Made by a program: the position numbers and the translations under genes
Notes under the pieces: model-generated
The model's input: only the letters and a program-made list of their open reading frames with translations
Told to the model about the DNA's origin: nothing
Database searches by the model: none
Assembly (NCBI RefSeq): GCF_002482975.1
Contig: NZ_DLHA01000019.1
Span: 92,310 to 156,309, forward strand
Reading direction: 5' to 3'
DNA from: Flavobacterium sp. UBA7680
Lineage (GTDB): Bacteria; Bacteroidota; Bacteroidia; Flavobacteriales; Flavobacteriaceae
DNA length: 64,000 nt
Shown: piece by piece, positions 1 to 8,730 of the stretch
Numbering within the stretch: the stretch's first letter is position 1
Layout: every line of letters starts with the position of its first letter

Positions 1-354
1 GCAAAGGAAAAGCACGAATTAATTCTGTTGAACTTCTCCGGTTCAGACTGGTGCGGGCCTTGTATCGTGATGCGCAGAGACTATCTGGAAAATCAGGCTT
101 TCACAGATATGGCAAATGCAAATCTGGTACTCGTTAATGCTGATTTTCCACGAAAGAAGAAAAACATTGGAACTCCCCAGCAGGTAAAGCGAAACGAGGA
201 TTTAGCCGAAATTTACAATAAAGAAGGAAGTTTCCCTTTAACTCTTCTTCTTGATGCTGATGGAAAAGTTCTTAAAACCTGGCACGGAAAACCAGAAACT
301 ACTCCTGAGCAGTGGACAGCCGAAATAAAAGCAATCTGTGACAGCAAAAAGTAA
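1..354 (+). CDS. Thioredoxin-like protein, 5' end outside window
   Basis: The reading frame is open from base 1, so the gene begins upstream of the window; 117 codons are visible. It has a thioredoxin-type redox motif, S-D-W-C-G-P-C, about 20 residues into the visible part. The later segment with F-P-L-T-L-L-L-D-A-D-G-K-V fits the conserved cis-Pro region and following strand of thiol:disulfide interchange proteins. No signal peptide can be judged because the N-terminus is missing. The stop overlaps the start of the ApbE gene by 17 bases, so it is the upstream member of the ApbE/DUF4266/DUF3570 operon. It is inferred to be a periplasmic thiol reductase for that envelope system; the substrate is unknown. 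Confidence 0.85.
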   Translation, partial: AKEKHELILLNFSGSDWCGPCIVMRRDYLENQAFTDMANANLVLVNADFPRKKKNIGTPQQVKRNEDLAEIYNKEGSFPLTLLLDADGKVLKTWHGKPETTPEQWTAEIKAICDSKK

Positions 355-1288
355 CATACTGAAAAAACAGAAGTATTCCGAGTCCCTAAAACTCATGGGA
401 AACAACTTTACTATAACTGTTGTGGCCGAAAATGAGAAAACAGGAAAGGAGAATATTAATCTTGCTATTGAAGAAATCAGACGCATCGAAAGGCTTTTGA
501 CTACGTATAAAGACGACAGTCAAACCAATCTGATTAATGAAAATGCAGGAATTAAACCTGTAAAAGTAGATCCTGAAGTTTTTAATCTTATCGAAAGATG
601 TATTGGAATTTCAAGAATTACACAAGGGGCTTTTGATATTTCATACGGAAGTATCGATAAAAGTCTATGGAATTTTGACAAGGCAATGACCCAGTTACCA
701 GATGCCGAAACAGCCCTCAAAATGGTACACCTTATTGATTACAGAAATATCATTTTAGACCCGGAACACACAACCGTATTTTTAAAAGAAAAAGGAATGC
801 GGATTGGTTTTGGCGGCATTGGAAAAGGATATGCCGCTGAAATGGCAAAACAAATACTTTTAAATCATAATGTGCAGAGCGGCATTATTAATGCCAGCGG
901 AGATCTTTCGGCCTGGGGATTACAGCCAGACGGTAGAAAATGGACAATTGGCGTAGCCGATCCTAATTCGCCAAATGCAGCATTTTCGTATATGGAAATT
1001 TCCAATAAAGCAGTGGCAACCTCTGGAAATTATGAAAAGTTCGTGACCATTAACAGCAAAAAATATTCGCATACCATTGACCCAAAAACAGGACTTCCGA
1101 TAACCGGAATAAAAAGCGTGACCATTATTAGTGGAAACGCAGAATTTGCAGATGCAATGGCAACACCAATAGCGGTTATGGGGATTAAAGCAGGCTTGTT
1201 TTTAATAAATCAGATAGCAGATCTATATTGTATTATCATCGACGACAACAATAAAATTTACACTTCTAAAAACATTAACCTGAAATGA
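338..1288 (+). CDS. apbE: FAD:protein FMN transferase (ApbE family)
   Basis: ApbE proteins use FAD to attach FMN covalently to Thr/Ser of target flavoproteins on the periplasmic side. The family landmarks are present: G-F-G-G-I-G-K-G-Y-A-A-E near residue 165, N-A-S-G-D-L-S-A-W-G near 187, A-T-S-G-N-Y-E near 227, and H-T-I-D-P-K-T-G followed by A-D-A-M-A-T in the C-terminal third. At 316 aa the length is normal, but no clear signal peptide or lipobox is seen at the GTG start used here. That start overlaps the upstream thioredoxin-like gene; an ATG at about 395 is an alternative that would remove residues before the conserved fold. The next gene starts inside the stop codon (ATGA overlap), which indicates translational coupling. 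Confidence 0.9.
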   Translation: MTAKSNILKKQKYSESLKLMGNNFTITVVAENEKTGKENINLAIEEIRRIERLLTTYKDDSQTNLINENAGIKPVKVDPEVFNLIERCIGISRITQGAFDISYGSIDKSLWNFDKAMTQLPDAETALKMVHLIDYRNIILDPEHTTVFLKEKGMRIGFGGIGKGYAAEMAKQILLNHNVQSGIINASGDLSAWGLQPDGRKWTIGVADPNSPNAAFSYMEISNKAVATSGNYEKFVTINSKKYSHTIDPKTGLPITGIKSVTIISGNAEFADAMATPIAVMGIKAGLFLINQIADLYCIIIDDNNKIYTSKNINLK

Positions 1289-1518
1289 AAAAGCCCAAAC
1301 AAAAAGCGCTCGTACTGTTATGCAGCATTACTTTTACGGGCATTCTACTCACCTCCTGCACATCGGTAAAAGAGTACCAGAAAGGAAAAATCAACGATTC
1401 TGAAATGGTCCTTTCCAACAGGAAAATAGAAAAAACAGAACTTAGTTTTCAATCCTACCGTGAAGGAGCTTCCGGAGCAAATTCAGGAAAAAGCGGCGGC
1501 GGCTGTGGTTGTAACTAA
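1285..1518 (+). CDS. DUF4266 small lipoprotein
   Basis: A 77-residue protein with an N-terminal lipoprotein signal (hydrophobic stretch ending L-L-T-S-C, Cys at about 25), so it is probably lipid-anchored. It ends in a glycine/cysteine tail (G-G-G-C-G-C-N). The layout K-E-Y-Q-K-G-K-I ... M ... and the C-terminal cysteines match the DUF4266 family, which commonly lies between apbE and a DUF3570 gene. The start overlaps the ApbE stop by four bases. The function is not established; the paired C-terminal cysteines could be redox partners of the thioredoxin-like protein encoded two genes upstream (inference). Confidence 0.85.
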   Translation: MKKPKQKALVLLCSITFTGILLTSCTSVKEYQKGKINDSEMVLSNRKIEKTELSFQSYREGASGANSGKSGGGCGCN

Positions 1519-1536
1519 TTTTCATACCATTAAAAA

Positions 1537-2721
1537 ATGAAAAGAATATTCATTACAGGATTTGCCTTACTGGCATTATTTCAAACAAGAGCACAAAATG
1601 TTCCTACAGATTCCACAGCTTACAAAAGCAGAAAATTAAAACTCGAGGAGGTAAATCTGGTTTCCAGCTATTACAAGCAGGACGGAAACAATTCAGCTGT
1701 TACCGGGGGGATTGGTTCTGAGCATCTTACCGATATTGCCAATACCATTGATGTTAAATTGATAAAATACGGAGAGACCGGAATCAAACATACTTTTGAT
1801 ATTGAAGCCGGTATTGACCACTATACCTCTGCCTCATCAGATATGATTGATTTAAGTGCCAATTCATCTGCATCTTCTTCAGACAACCGCTTTTACCCTT
1901 CTTTGACTTATCTGAGAGAAAATGAAGAAAAAGGAAGAACATTGGGTATTGGCGTTTCATCATCGACCGAATTTGATTATCAGTCGTTTGGAGGCAATAT
2001 CAGCTTCTCCCAAAAAACAAAAGACAGAAACGGAGAATTTACTGCTAAATTTCAAACCTTTCTCGATCAGTTAAAACTGATTGAACCTGTTGAGCTTCGC
2101 ACTTCGGGAGGCGAAGGCTACGGAAGCGCGAACCGAAATACTTTTGCAGGAACTTTGAGTTATTCTCAGGTGGTAAACAAAAATCTGCAGGTAATGCTTG
2201 TAGGTGATGTTATCAGCCAAAACGGGTATTTAAGCCTTCCTTTTCACAGGGTTTATTTTACTGACGGATCTGTACATCAGGAAAAAATGCCCGATACCAG
2301 ATTAAAAATTCCACTAGGAATCAGGGCTAGTTACTTTTTGGGAGATAATGTAATTATTCGTGCTTATTACAGATATTATTCAGATGACTGGAGCTTAAAA
2401 GCCCATACTGCTGATCTTGAAATTCCGGTGAAATTAACGCAGGCCTTTTCAGTGAGTCCGTTTTACAGGTATTATACCCAGACAGGAACGAAGTATTTTA
2501 AACCCTACGGAGAACATACGGCAGCTGATGAATACTACACCAGCAACTATGATTTGTCTAAGTTTGACAGCAGTTTCTTTGGAATGGGTATGAAATTCAC
2601 GCCCCTAAACGGAATCTTCGGCCTCAAACACTGGAATACACTGGAGATTCGTTACGGTCATTATACAAGAACTACCAATATGACTTCTGATATTATCAGC
2701 ATCAACATTAAATATAAATAA
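1537..2721 (+). CDS. DUF3570 predicted outer-membrane beta-barrel
   Basis: A 394-residue protein with a signal peptide (M-K-R-I-F-I-T-G-F-A-L-L-A-L-F ... A-Q). The rest is rich in alternating aromatic/polar beta-strands (for example A-Y-Y-R-Y-Y-S-D-D-W-S, S-P-F-Y-R-Y-Y-T-Q-T) and ends in a strand finishing I-S-I-N-I-K-Y-K. This fits DUF3570, a family predicted to form outer-membrane barrels and often co-encoded with ApbE and DUF4266. It is the last gene of the operon, 18 bases after DUF4266, with a terminator hairpin just downstream. The precise role is unknown. Confidence 0.85.
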   Translation: MKRIFITGFALLALFQTRAQNVPTDSTAYKSRKLKLEEVNLVSSYYKQDGNNSAVTGGIGSEHLTDIANTIDVKLIKYGETGIKHTFDIEAGIDHYTSASSDMIDLSANSSASSSDNRFYPSLTYLRENEEKGRTLGIGVSSSTEFDYQSFGGNISFSQKTKDRNGEFTAKFQTFLDQLKLIEPVELRTSGGEGYGSANRNTFAGTLSYSQVVNKNLQVMLVGDVISQNGYLSLPFHRVYFTDGSVHQEKMPDTRLKIPLGIRASYFLGDNVIIRAYYRYYSDDWSLKAHTADLEIPVKLTQAFSVSPFYRYYTQTGTKYFKPYGEHTAADEYYTSNYDLSKFDSSFFGMGMKFTPLNGIFGLKHWNTLEIRYGHYTRTTNMTSDIISINIKYK

Positions 2722-2750
2722 TCCCTGGGATTTAAAAATGTTCAATATAA

Positions 2751-2797
2751 AATGTAAACCTCCAATTATTTGATTTTGGCGGGTTTACATTTTTTAT
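2751..2797 (+). terminator. Rho-independent terminator after DUF3570 operon
   Basis: The arms AATGTAAACC and GGGTTTACATT are separated by about 20 bases and followed by a run of T. The hairpin sits 30 bases after the DUF3570 stop codon. Confidence 0.7.
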
Positions 2798-2952
2798 GAT
2801 AATTGCGAAACTTATAAGAATATTTCTTTGCTGGTTGAAGAAAATGGTATATCAAAGTAGTATAAGGTCTTAAGTATAGAAAGCGGCTAACAGAAATCAC
2901 ATTATTGCTGCAGTAATTGTTGAGTTCTTACTTTATAGAGATTTGCTTACTC

Positions 2953-3699
2953 CTAAAATGTCATTGCCATCGCTAAACCATATTGTTTTCCATTGTAAGT
3001 GGGCATAATTACTCCATTCAGGTTTTCTTTTTTTCTGAATACTGTTTTCGTGACAAGCGGATGAATCCAATATGCTATTTTAGTGCTTAAAATTCCAATA
3101 CCGGCTCCGGCGGCTACATCACTAAACCAATGCCTGTCATTGTACATTCTAAAAAATCCGGTTCCAGCAGCGACTAAATAACCAGAAATTCCATACCATA
3201 CCGATACATCTTTATATTCCTGGTATAAAAATTCAGCACCCATAAAAGCTGTTGCCGTGTGTCCGGAAGGAAAGGAGTTGTTTGAAGTCATGTCTGGGCG
3301 CATCTCGTTTCCTGTATGTTTTATAATATTGACTGTTGTGCCCATAATCAAATAGGCAGTGGTTAAAATAACTGTACGGTGCCTGAAATTATTTTTCCCT
3401 TTTACCCCGGCTGCATTTAGTGCATATACAGAGAGAAAAGTACTGTACTGCGAAAAATCATCAATAGTGAACTTCTCGTCAATATGTTCATTGAGTTCTG
3501 TTTTGGTATCGGTATTGATATCTTTAATAGTATGGCTCTCCAGTCCAATAACTCCATAGCTGATTAAAGAAACGGGAATAACCAATGCCTCGTATTTAAA
3601 TTTGATATTCTTTTTTGCAGTTATACTGTCGTTGCTTTTCTCCTGCCCAAAAATGTTTAAGGCCAAGAGACCAAATAAAATCAGTAATTTTTTTTTCAT
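2953..3699 (-). CDS. PAP2 family phosphatase, secreted
   Basis: PAP2 enzymes remove phosphate from lipid or undecaprenyl phosphates. All three signature motifs are visible: K-x6-R-P (K-H-T-G-N-E-M-R-P), P-S-G-H, and R-x5-H-x3-D (R-M-Y-N-D-R-H-W-F-S-D). The start was moved to 3699 (M-K-K-K-L-L-I-L-F-G-L-L-A-L-N-I-F-G-Q), because that gives a clean signal peptide; the 18 residues upstream in the open frame are not signal-like. The catalytic part is preceded by a non-catalytic segment of about 100 residues. The gene stands alone, convergent with the DUF3570 operon. Confidence 0.88.
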   Translation of the reverse strand: MKKKLLILFGLLALNIFGQEKSNDSITAKKNIKFKYEALVIPVSLISYGVIGLESHTIKDINTDTKTELNEHIDEKFTIDDFSQYSTFLSVYALNAAGVKGKNNFRHRTVILTTAYLIMGTTVNIIKHTGNEMRPDMTSNNSFPSGHTATAFMGAEFLYQEYKDVSVWYGISGYLVAAGTGFFRMYNDRHWFSDVAAGAGIGILSTKIAYWIHPLVTKTVFRKKENLNGVIMPTYNGKQYGLAMAMTF

Positions 3700-4185
3700 C
3701 AAATTTATTTTGAAGTATTTACAGCTGCAAGCTTTAAAAAATTTCATATCCAAGTTTTTACCTGGCCTTGCTTTTCAAATATATACTTTTTTTTAAAACC
3801 ATACGGGTAGTGATCAAACTCTTTACTAAAATACTAGATAGTACTTCTGTTTTATTTTCTACATCACTAGATCTTAATTTCAGTATTTATACCCAAAACA
3901 GCAGTACTTTGTAACTATGAAAGGAAAATTTGTACAGAAAAAGTATTAAAATCAACCCTGTCCTGATTTTTGGCTACATACATAAATCCCATAGTGGTAT
4001 TCTCTTAAAATAAAAGCCAAATTTCAGCAACTGGGCTTGATTTTTTTATTATGGGAAGATCAAAAGAAAAAATGTAAATTTATCTTATTTTTTTTGTGAA
4101 TTGGAGACCTTTTTTCCACAGAGATTTAAGAAGCTATTAGCAATACATCATTTTTAATTTCGTGGTAGAAATGTATCACTGGGTG
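3700..4185. other. Non-coding stretch, no gene seen
   Basis: AT-rich DNA between the PAP2 gene start and a dispersed repeat. No convincing ORF, tRNA or strong hairpin was seen. It probably contains the PAP2 promoter, although no clear TAnnTTTG box could be assigned. Confidence 0.4.
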
Positions 4186-4447
4186 TTTGGAATGGATACC
4201 TTTTTTGCCAGAATAAGCTAAGGCGGTTTTGGCAAAGAGAGTAACGATTTGTGTTCTTGACTCTACATTTTCGTGCAATCACCAACAGGGCATCCAAACC
4301 AAATTGCTGAAGCCACTGAAAGTCATTCCCTACCAATAGTAAGCCAATCTCTTCAAATCTTCCAAAAATTTTGTTGAAATTTGTCACGTAGAGATCACAA
4401 ACAAGCCAAATGGCGCAAATTGAAGACAATCGGTGCCATTTTTTTAT
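4186..4447 (+). repeat. Dispersed repeat copy A with terminal hairpin
   Basis: One of four related segments in the window. The 5' block (4186-4230, containing TGGAATGGATACC) matches 6747-6790. The main block (4276-4398, with CATCCAAACCAAAT, CCAATCTCTTCAAATCTTCC and GTAGAGATCAC) matches copies B, C and partly D. It ends in a hairpin, AAATGGCGCAAATTG ... CAATCGGTGCCATTT plus a T-run (4405-4447). Read on the minus strand the main block is open and would encode a peptide with N-F-N-K-I-F-G-R-F-E-E-I-G-L-L, shared with copy B. Confidence 0.7.
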
Positions 4448-4469
4448 AACTTTCCTTATTTTTATTAGT

Positions 4470-4781
4470 CTAAAGAAGCCGGGCTCCTCGGCAGCCCCAG
4501 CACCGATTGCTTCGCCAGTTCGCTTCGCTCGTGTGCAGTGAAATCCTTTTGTGCCAGGGTTTGGTACAAAAGATTGGAACGAATAGCGGAAGAGCTGCTA
4601 AAAATAGCTTTACGGAAAGATGAAACTTATAAACCCTGTGCTGGATCACGCCATAATCCACAATTACTCCTCTAATCTTCATCATTTCTTCAATATCCCG
4701 GTAACTAAGTGCAAATCTTAATTTAAAATCTAGCGCCTGAAGAATTATGTGTTTTGGATAACAATGACCTTTTGTATCCAT
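4470..4781 (-). pseudogene. IS6-type transposase remnant
   Basis: From 4781 leftwards the frame reads M-D-T-K-G-H-C-Y-P-K-H-I-I-L-Q-A-L, then F-A-L-S-Y-R-D-I-E-E-M-M-K-I-R-G-V-I-V-D-Y. This is the N-terminal signature of IS6-family transposases (Y-P ... L-S-Y-R-D-v-E-E ... R-G-i-x-V). Homology stops after V-Y-K-F, and the remaining frame (R-I-S-L-H-T-S-E-A-N-W-R) is unlike a transposase, so the DDE catalytic domain is missing. The 3' end runs into an unusually GC-rich block (about 4478-4545). No intact terminal inverted repeats were found. This is a dead insertion sequence. Confidence 0.75.
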
Positions 4782-5030
4782 TTTTTTGACAGGTTTAAAA
4801 ATATAAAGATAAAAGTTATTCAAAGACGCGAGAGAACCAATTAAAAAACAGTTAAGACTAAATATAGGAAAATATTGCTAAATTTAAAATCATCAAGAAA
4901 AAATTACAAATTATTTCAATCAGTAAAACATTAAATAACATGTTTTTTTAACCAGATTAAGATGAGTATTTAAATTTTAATTATTAACTTTAATTAAAAA
5001 TTAGATTGTTAAATTAAATAATACGCAATT

Positions 5031-5888
5031 ATGATAAGTTTCAAACAGAGCTGCGCTATATTGATGCTTCTATTTACGATTCTAAACTTCGCACAGAATA
5101 AAAGCACTGCTAAACTTGACAAAATAATAAAAAAAGATTACCAGATCATTGAGTGCAAAATTTCAAAGATGTCTGACAGCACCGTTGAATATTCCCTGCC
5201 GGGAGAAACAATGCAGATCTCTTTGGAGATAAGCAAAATTGCCAGAATTGATTTTGCAAGCGGCAGGTCGCAGACTTTTGATACAGGAGCAGCTGCCGGC
5301 ACCAGTGCTGGTCCGCAGACATCTCAGGTTATTGAAAATGCCCCGATGAAAACAAATACAATTGCTGTACTTCCCATACCCTACGTGAATTCAGATAACC
5401 TGCAGAGTTCTGAGGATATGGCAAAGTTTGCCCAAAACGACATCTACAACAAACTCATTGATAAATCTTCGAATATTTTTCCTTTGACTGTACAGGATTT
5501 AAGGGTAACCAACAGTCTGCTGCATAAGGCAGGAATAAACAGTGCCAATATTGATGATACACCAATAGAGGATCTGCAGAAAATTTTGGGAGTCGACAAT
5601 ATTGTTGCCGCTAAAATATCCTATACCATAACCGAAGGGCAGACCACTTCAACTTACAATTCAGGATCAGCCAAAGTAAATGACAGCTACACTAAAGCCA
5701 AAACAAACAACAGTTCGGTGACAACTGCCAATACACAGGTGTATTATCATTATACTGTTTATTTTGATATGTATAAAAACGGAACAAAAATATATACCCA
5801 GACCAGAAAACCATTTCTTAATTTAAAAGACAGCTGGATCGATTCGATCACTTACCTGCTAAAACGAAGTCCTATTTATGTTAAATAA
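5031..5888 (+). CDS. Secreted protein with CsgG/TolB-N-like region
   Basis: A 285-residue protein with a signal peptide ending at F-A-Q-N. The N-terminal segment after cleavage (D-Y-Q-I-I-E-C-K-I-S-K-M-S-D-S-T-V-E-Y) is a short beta-rich module. From about residue 105 a second domain begins N-T-I-A-V-L-P-I-P-Y and includes I-L-G-V-D-N-I-V-A-A-K-I-S, a pattern seen in periplasmic CsgG/LpoB/TolB-N-like folds. No catalytic motif was seen. It stands alone on the + strand between the IS remnant and a DUF3667 gene. The domain suggestion is inference from pattern only. Confidence 0.7.
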   Translation: MISFKQSCAILMLLFTILNFAQNKSTAKLDKIIKKDYQIIECKISKMSDSTVEYSLPGETMQISLEISKIARIDFASGRSQTFDTGAAAGTSAGPQTSQVIENAPMKTNTIAVLPIPYVNSDNLQSSEDMAKFAQNDIYNKLIDKSSNIFPLTVQDLRVTNSLLHKAGINSANIDDTPIEDLQKILGVDNIVAAKISYTITEGQTTSTYNSGSAKVNDSYTKAKTNNSSVTTANTQVYYHYTVYFDMYKNGTKIYTQTRKPFLNLKDSWIDSITYLLKRSPIYVK

Positions 5889-6062
5889 TAAACCAAAAAC
5901 AATGTAATTGTGAGAGTGCCGGTGGTGCGATTCCGATAGAATGGAAAAAAAGCGTTCAAAATATTCGTTATTCAATCCTTTTTCCTGTATTCCAAAATAG
6001 AAATTAAGGTATATTGAGATACGAAAGCTCCTCTGGATCAAAAAAACTGATCAATATTAAAT

Positions 6063-6746
6063 ATGAGCCATACCTGCAAAAACTGTGGAAATATATTCGA
6101 AGGCAACTACTGCAATTACTGCGGACAGGCTGCTGAAACCCATCAAATAAATGCTTCTTTTGTACTGCATGACCTCCAGCATGGTCTAATCCATCTGGAT
6201 GGGGGAATATTACATTCGGCACGTGAATTATTTACAAGACCCGGGCACAGTGTCCGGGACTATATAGAGGGAAAACGCATAAAGCATTATAAACCTTTTT
6301 CAATGCTTATTGTTGTTGCGGGCCTTTACGGCCTTCTGTATCATACATTAAAAATAGATCCTTATAAAGATATACATGACAGTACATTTAATTATGAGCA
6401 GTTCAACGAGTGGATTTCACACCACTTCTCTATTATTACCCTGCTGCTGCTGCCGGTATTATCATTAAATTCTTTTTTATTATTTCATAAGCAGGGCTAT
6501 AATTTTACAGAACATTTGGTCATTAATGCATTTTACAGCACTCAGAAACTCTGGGCAGAAAATGCACAATTCATCCTGAAGATTCTACTAGTGATAGATT
6601 TTGCATTGATGTTGTGGATTTACGGCCAATTCTTCAAAAATATCTCCAGAATAAAAACCTTTATATTAACACTTTCAGCAGCTGTTTTAAATTTTCTAAT
6701 CGTATTGGCGGCAACTTCAATAGCTATAATGTTCACCATGCCTTGA
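6063..6746 (+). CDS. DUF3667 membrane protein with zinc ribbon
   Basis: The 227-residue protein opens with a zinc-ribbon motif, C-x2-C-G-x8-C-x2-C-G-Q (C-K-N-C-G-N-I-F-E-G-N-Y-C-N-Y-C-G-Q). The DUF3667 core follows: L-H-D-L-Q-H-G-L-I-H-L-D-G-G-I, then R-P-G-H-S-V-R-D-Y-I-E-G-K-R-I-K-H-Y-K-P-F. At least four hydrophobic segments follow, so it is an inner-membrane protein. The stop lies directly at the left edge of dispersed repeat B, so the natural C-terminus may have been altered by that insertion. Function unknown. Confidence 0.85.
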   Translation: MSHTCKNCGNIFEGNYCNYCGQAAETHQINASFVLHDLQHGLIHLDGGILHSARELFTRPGHSVRDYIEGKRIKHYKPFSMLIVVAGLYGLLYHTLKIDPYKDIHDSTFNYEQFNEWISHHFSIITLLLLPVLSLNSFLLFHKQGYNFTEHLVINAFYSTQKLWAENAQFILKILLVIDFALMLWIYGQFFKNISRIKTFILTLSAAVLNFLIVLAATSIAIMFTMP

Positions 6747-7116
6747 TTGGAATGGATACCTTTTCTGCCACAAAAAGTTACGGCGGTTTTCCAAAAAAAT
6801 ATTTTAACCTATTGAAGTTTCATGGCAGAATCGTGGCGCACCAATATTGTAAAAACAGAAAACGATTTATGATAGCGGATCCAATAGTCAGGTTCGAATT
6901 TGCGGCTCTCCGACTAAATTTTTTCAATAAAAATTACATTTTCAATAGCTAAGCCAATACAAGATTTACAGTAATTAGTTATAAATCGGCATCAATCCCC
7001 AGCAGGACATCCAAACCAAATTTACTAAGCCAATGAAAGACAGCGTCTACATGTAGTAGGCCAATACCTTTAAATCTTCCATAAATTTTGTTGAAATTTG
7101 TCCCGTGGAGGTCACC
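6747..7116 (+). repeat. Dispersed repeat copy B
   Basis: The 5' block 6747-6790 matches copy A (TTGGAATGGATACC ... GGCGGTTTT). The main block 6991-7116 (CCAGCAGGACATCCAAACC ... AATCTTCCATAAATTTTG ... GGAGGTCACC) matches A, C and D. On the minus strand the main block is an open frame encoding G-T-N-F-N-K-I-Y-G-R-F and H-W-L-S-K-F-G-L-D-V-L-L-G-I. About 200 bases separating the two blocks have no counterpart in copy A. A terminator hairpin follows. Confidence 0.7.
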
Positions 7117-7121
7117 AAATT

Positions 7122-7156
7122 AAAATCCCATTTCTAACGAAATGGGATTTTTTATG
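7122..7156 (+). terminator. Intrinsic terminator after repeat B
   Basis: The arms AAAATCCCATTTC and GAAATGGGATTTTTT flank a short loop, directly after the GGTCACC end of repeat B. It would end transcripts coming from the DUF3667 gene. Confidence 0.7.
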
Positions 7157-7430
7157 CTTTTTCGTTGCAGTTTAGTATACTATTTTAATATATTATTACT
7201 TTCAATGTAAGCACTCATAAGCTAAAATCTCATACTAACTGGTAGACGATATTTTTCTAACATAAACGACTGTGTAATTTATTTAATAAAAGAGATATTC
7301 TTATTACTAATCGAATATGCAGTTTTCCATTCCTTTTTTTAAATAAAAAATTCAATAAATTAAAGTAGCTGGTACGCCATTTTTTTGAGGATATGAAAAC
7401 TCTAATGAAATATAATTTAGATGAATAACA

Positions 7431-7438
7431 TATCTTTG
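7431..7438 (+). promoter_or_regulatory. Candidate -7 box TATCTTTG
   Basis: This is a perfect match to the Bacteroidota -7 consensus TAnnTTTG, seven bases before the ATG at 7445. No good -33 TTTG was found at the usual distance. If used, it would give a nearly leaderless mRNA and exclude the upstream in-frame ATG at 7421. Confidence 0.4.
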
Positions 7439-7444
7439 TATCAT

Positions 7445-8059
7445 ATGTCTATTCAAAAACTCATATCACATTTTAACAACTATCTTCCTTTAAACTTGGA
7501 AGAAATAGATGCTATTACAAAAATAGCTACTGAAAGAAAGATTAAGCGGCGACAATTTGTTTTACAAGAAGGAGACCGATGCAAACATTATAATTTTATT
7601 GTTAGCGGGTGTTTTAAAATGTACAACGTTGACAATGCCGGAAAAGAGCACAATTTACAATTTGGAGCAGAAAATGCCTGGCTTACTGATATGGCTAGCT
7701 TCCATTCTGTAAAGCCAGTTGATTTTAAAAATCCTAATGCAGGTAAACCAAGCCTGTTGTTTATTGAAGCAGTCGAGCATTCTGTAATTATTCAAATAGA
7801 GCAAAAAAAATTGGTTTTCCTATTTGAAAACTTTCCCAAGTTCAATAGAATTTTTAGAGTAATAGTTGAAAATAATTTTATCGAGCTTCAAAATAGAATG
7901 TTGCAAAATATTAGCATGACAGCAGAGGATCGCTATCTTTCCTTTTTAGAACAATATCCAGATCTTTCCAAGAGACTTCCTAATACTCAAATAGCCTCTT
8001 TCCTAGGAATTACGCCTGAATTTCTGAGCAATATTCGAAAAAACATCGCTAGTAAATAA
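7445..8059 (+). CDS. Crp/Fnr-like transcriptional regulator
   Basis: A cyclic-nucleotide-binding-fold regulator of 204 aa. Residues 1-120 form the beta-roll (K-R-R-Q-F-V-L-Q-E-G-D-R-C-K-H-Y-N-F-I-V-S-G-C-F). The C-terminal part carries the short helix-turn-helix typical of Bacteroidota members (T-A-E-D-R-Y-L-S-F-L, then L-P-N-T-Q-I-A-S-F-L-G-I-T-P-E-F-L-S-N-I-R). The start M-S-I-Q-K-L was preferred over the ATG eight codons upstream, because relatives begin this way and a -7 box overlaps the upstream part. The ligand residues of classical Crp are not conserved, so the effector is unknown. A SnoaL-like gene follows about 100 bases later. Confidence 0.88.
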   Translation: MSIQKLISHFNNYLPLNLEEIDAITKIATERKIKRRQFVLQEGDRCKHYNFIVSGCFKMYNVDNAGKEHNLQFGAENAWLTDMASFHSVKPVDFKNPNAGKPSLLFIEAVEHSVIIQIEQKKLVFLFENFPKFNRIFRVIVENNFIELQNRMLQNISMTAEDRYLSFLEQYPDLSKRLPNTQIASFLGITPEFLSNIRKNIASK

Positions 8060-8159
8060 CCGTACTCTTAAACTATCTTAATCTTATTTCTTAAACTTTA
8101 TTATTAGCCAGTTTTTCTTGCTTGTCTCATCTTTGTATGACAATTATAAAACATAGATT

Positions 8160-8708
8160 ATGAAAAAATTATCACAGGAACTCAACTCTCGATATTCTCT
8201 GAGGAGACAAACTCATAAACAATTTTTAGTCGTAATGTTAATAATCATAACTATGGGCTTTCAAACAACACAAGGACAAGTAACTAAAAAAAGAACAGAA
8301 GAAAAAATGACACTAGAACAAAACAAACAGGTAATAATTAAGTTTAATAAGGAATTTTTCGAATTGGGAAATATAGAAATTACAAAAGAACTTTTATCAC
8401 ATTCATTTACGAATCATACTGCCCCACCAAATGCTCCAAAAGATGCAAGCGCAATGATTATATTTATAAAAGACTTTCATAAAAGTTTTTCTAATATTTC
8501 AGTTCGAATTGATGAAGTGCTAGCAGAAGCCGATAAAGTATCTCTGAGAAAAACGATAACCGCAACACATACTGGTGAGTTTATGGGAAAGACCGCCACG
8601 GGAAAAAAAATAGAAATGAATGTCATAGAAATAGATATTCTTGAAGATGGAAAGATAACAGACCACTGGAGTAGAAACGATTTTATGCAGATTGTGCAAG
8701 GTTTGTAG
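8160..8708 (+). CDS. SnoaL-like/ester cyclase-type protein
   Basis: A 182-residue protein. An N-terminal segment with a hydrophobic stretch (F-L-V-V-M-L-I-I-I-T-M-G-F) that may be a signal peptide or anchor precedes an NTF2-like SnoaL fold of about 130 residues. Typical elements are F-N-K-E-F-F-E-L-G-N, H-S-F-T-N-H, A-M-I-I-F-I-K-D-F-H-K-S-F, and I-E-M-N-V-I-E-I-D-I-L-E-D-G-K-I-T-D-H-W. Such proteins are small enzymes or binding proteins with diverse substrates, and no catalytic assignment is possible here. An internal ATG before T-L-E-Q-N-K could start a cytosolic form. It is paired with the preceding Crp-like regulator. Confidence 0.8.
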   Translation: MKKLSQELNSRYSLRRQTHKQFLVVMLIIITMGFQTTQGQVTKKRTEEKMTLEQNKQVIIKFNKEFFELGNIEITKELLSHSFTNHTAPPNAPKDASAMIIFIKDFHKSFSNISVRIDEVLAEADKVSLRKTITATHTGEFMGKTATGKKIEMNVIEIDILEDGKITDHWSRNDFMQIVQGL

Positions 8709-8730
8709 AGCTATAACAGACCGATTATAC

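Noticed and set aside
4154..4429. 91-codon minus-strand ORF near the IS6 remnant
   Set aside because: It is the antisense frame of dispersed repeat A, shared with B and C; treated as repeat rather than gene, though the open frame is noted in the findings.
6614..6952. Overlapping ORF of 112 codons after the DUF3667 gene
   Set aside because: It overlaps the DUF3667 gene in another frame and runs through dispersed repeat B; no family resemblance.
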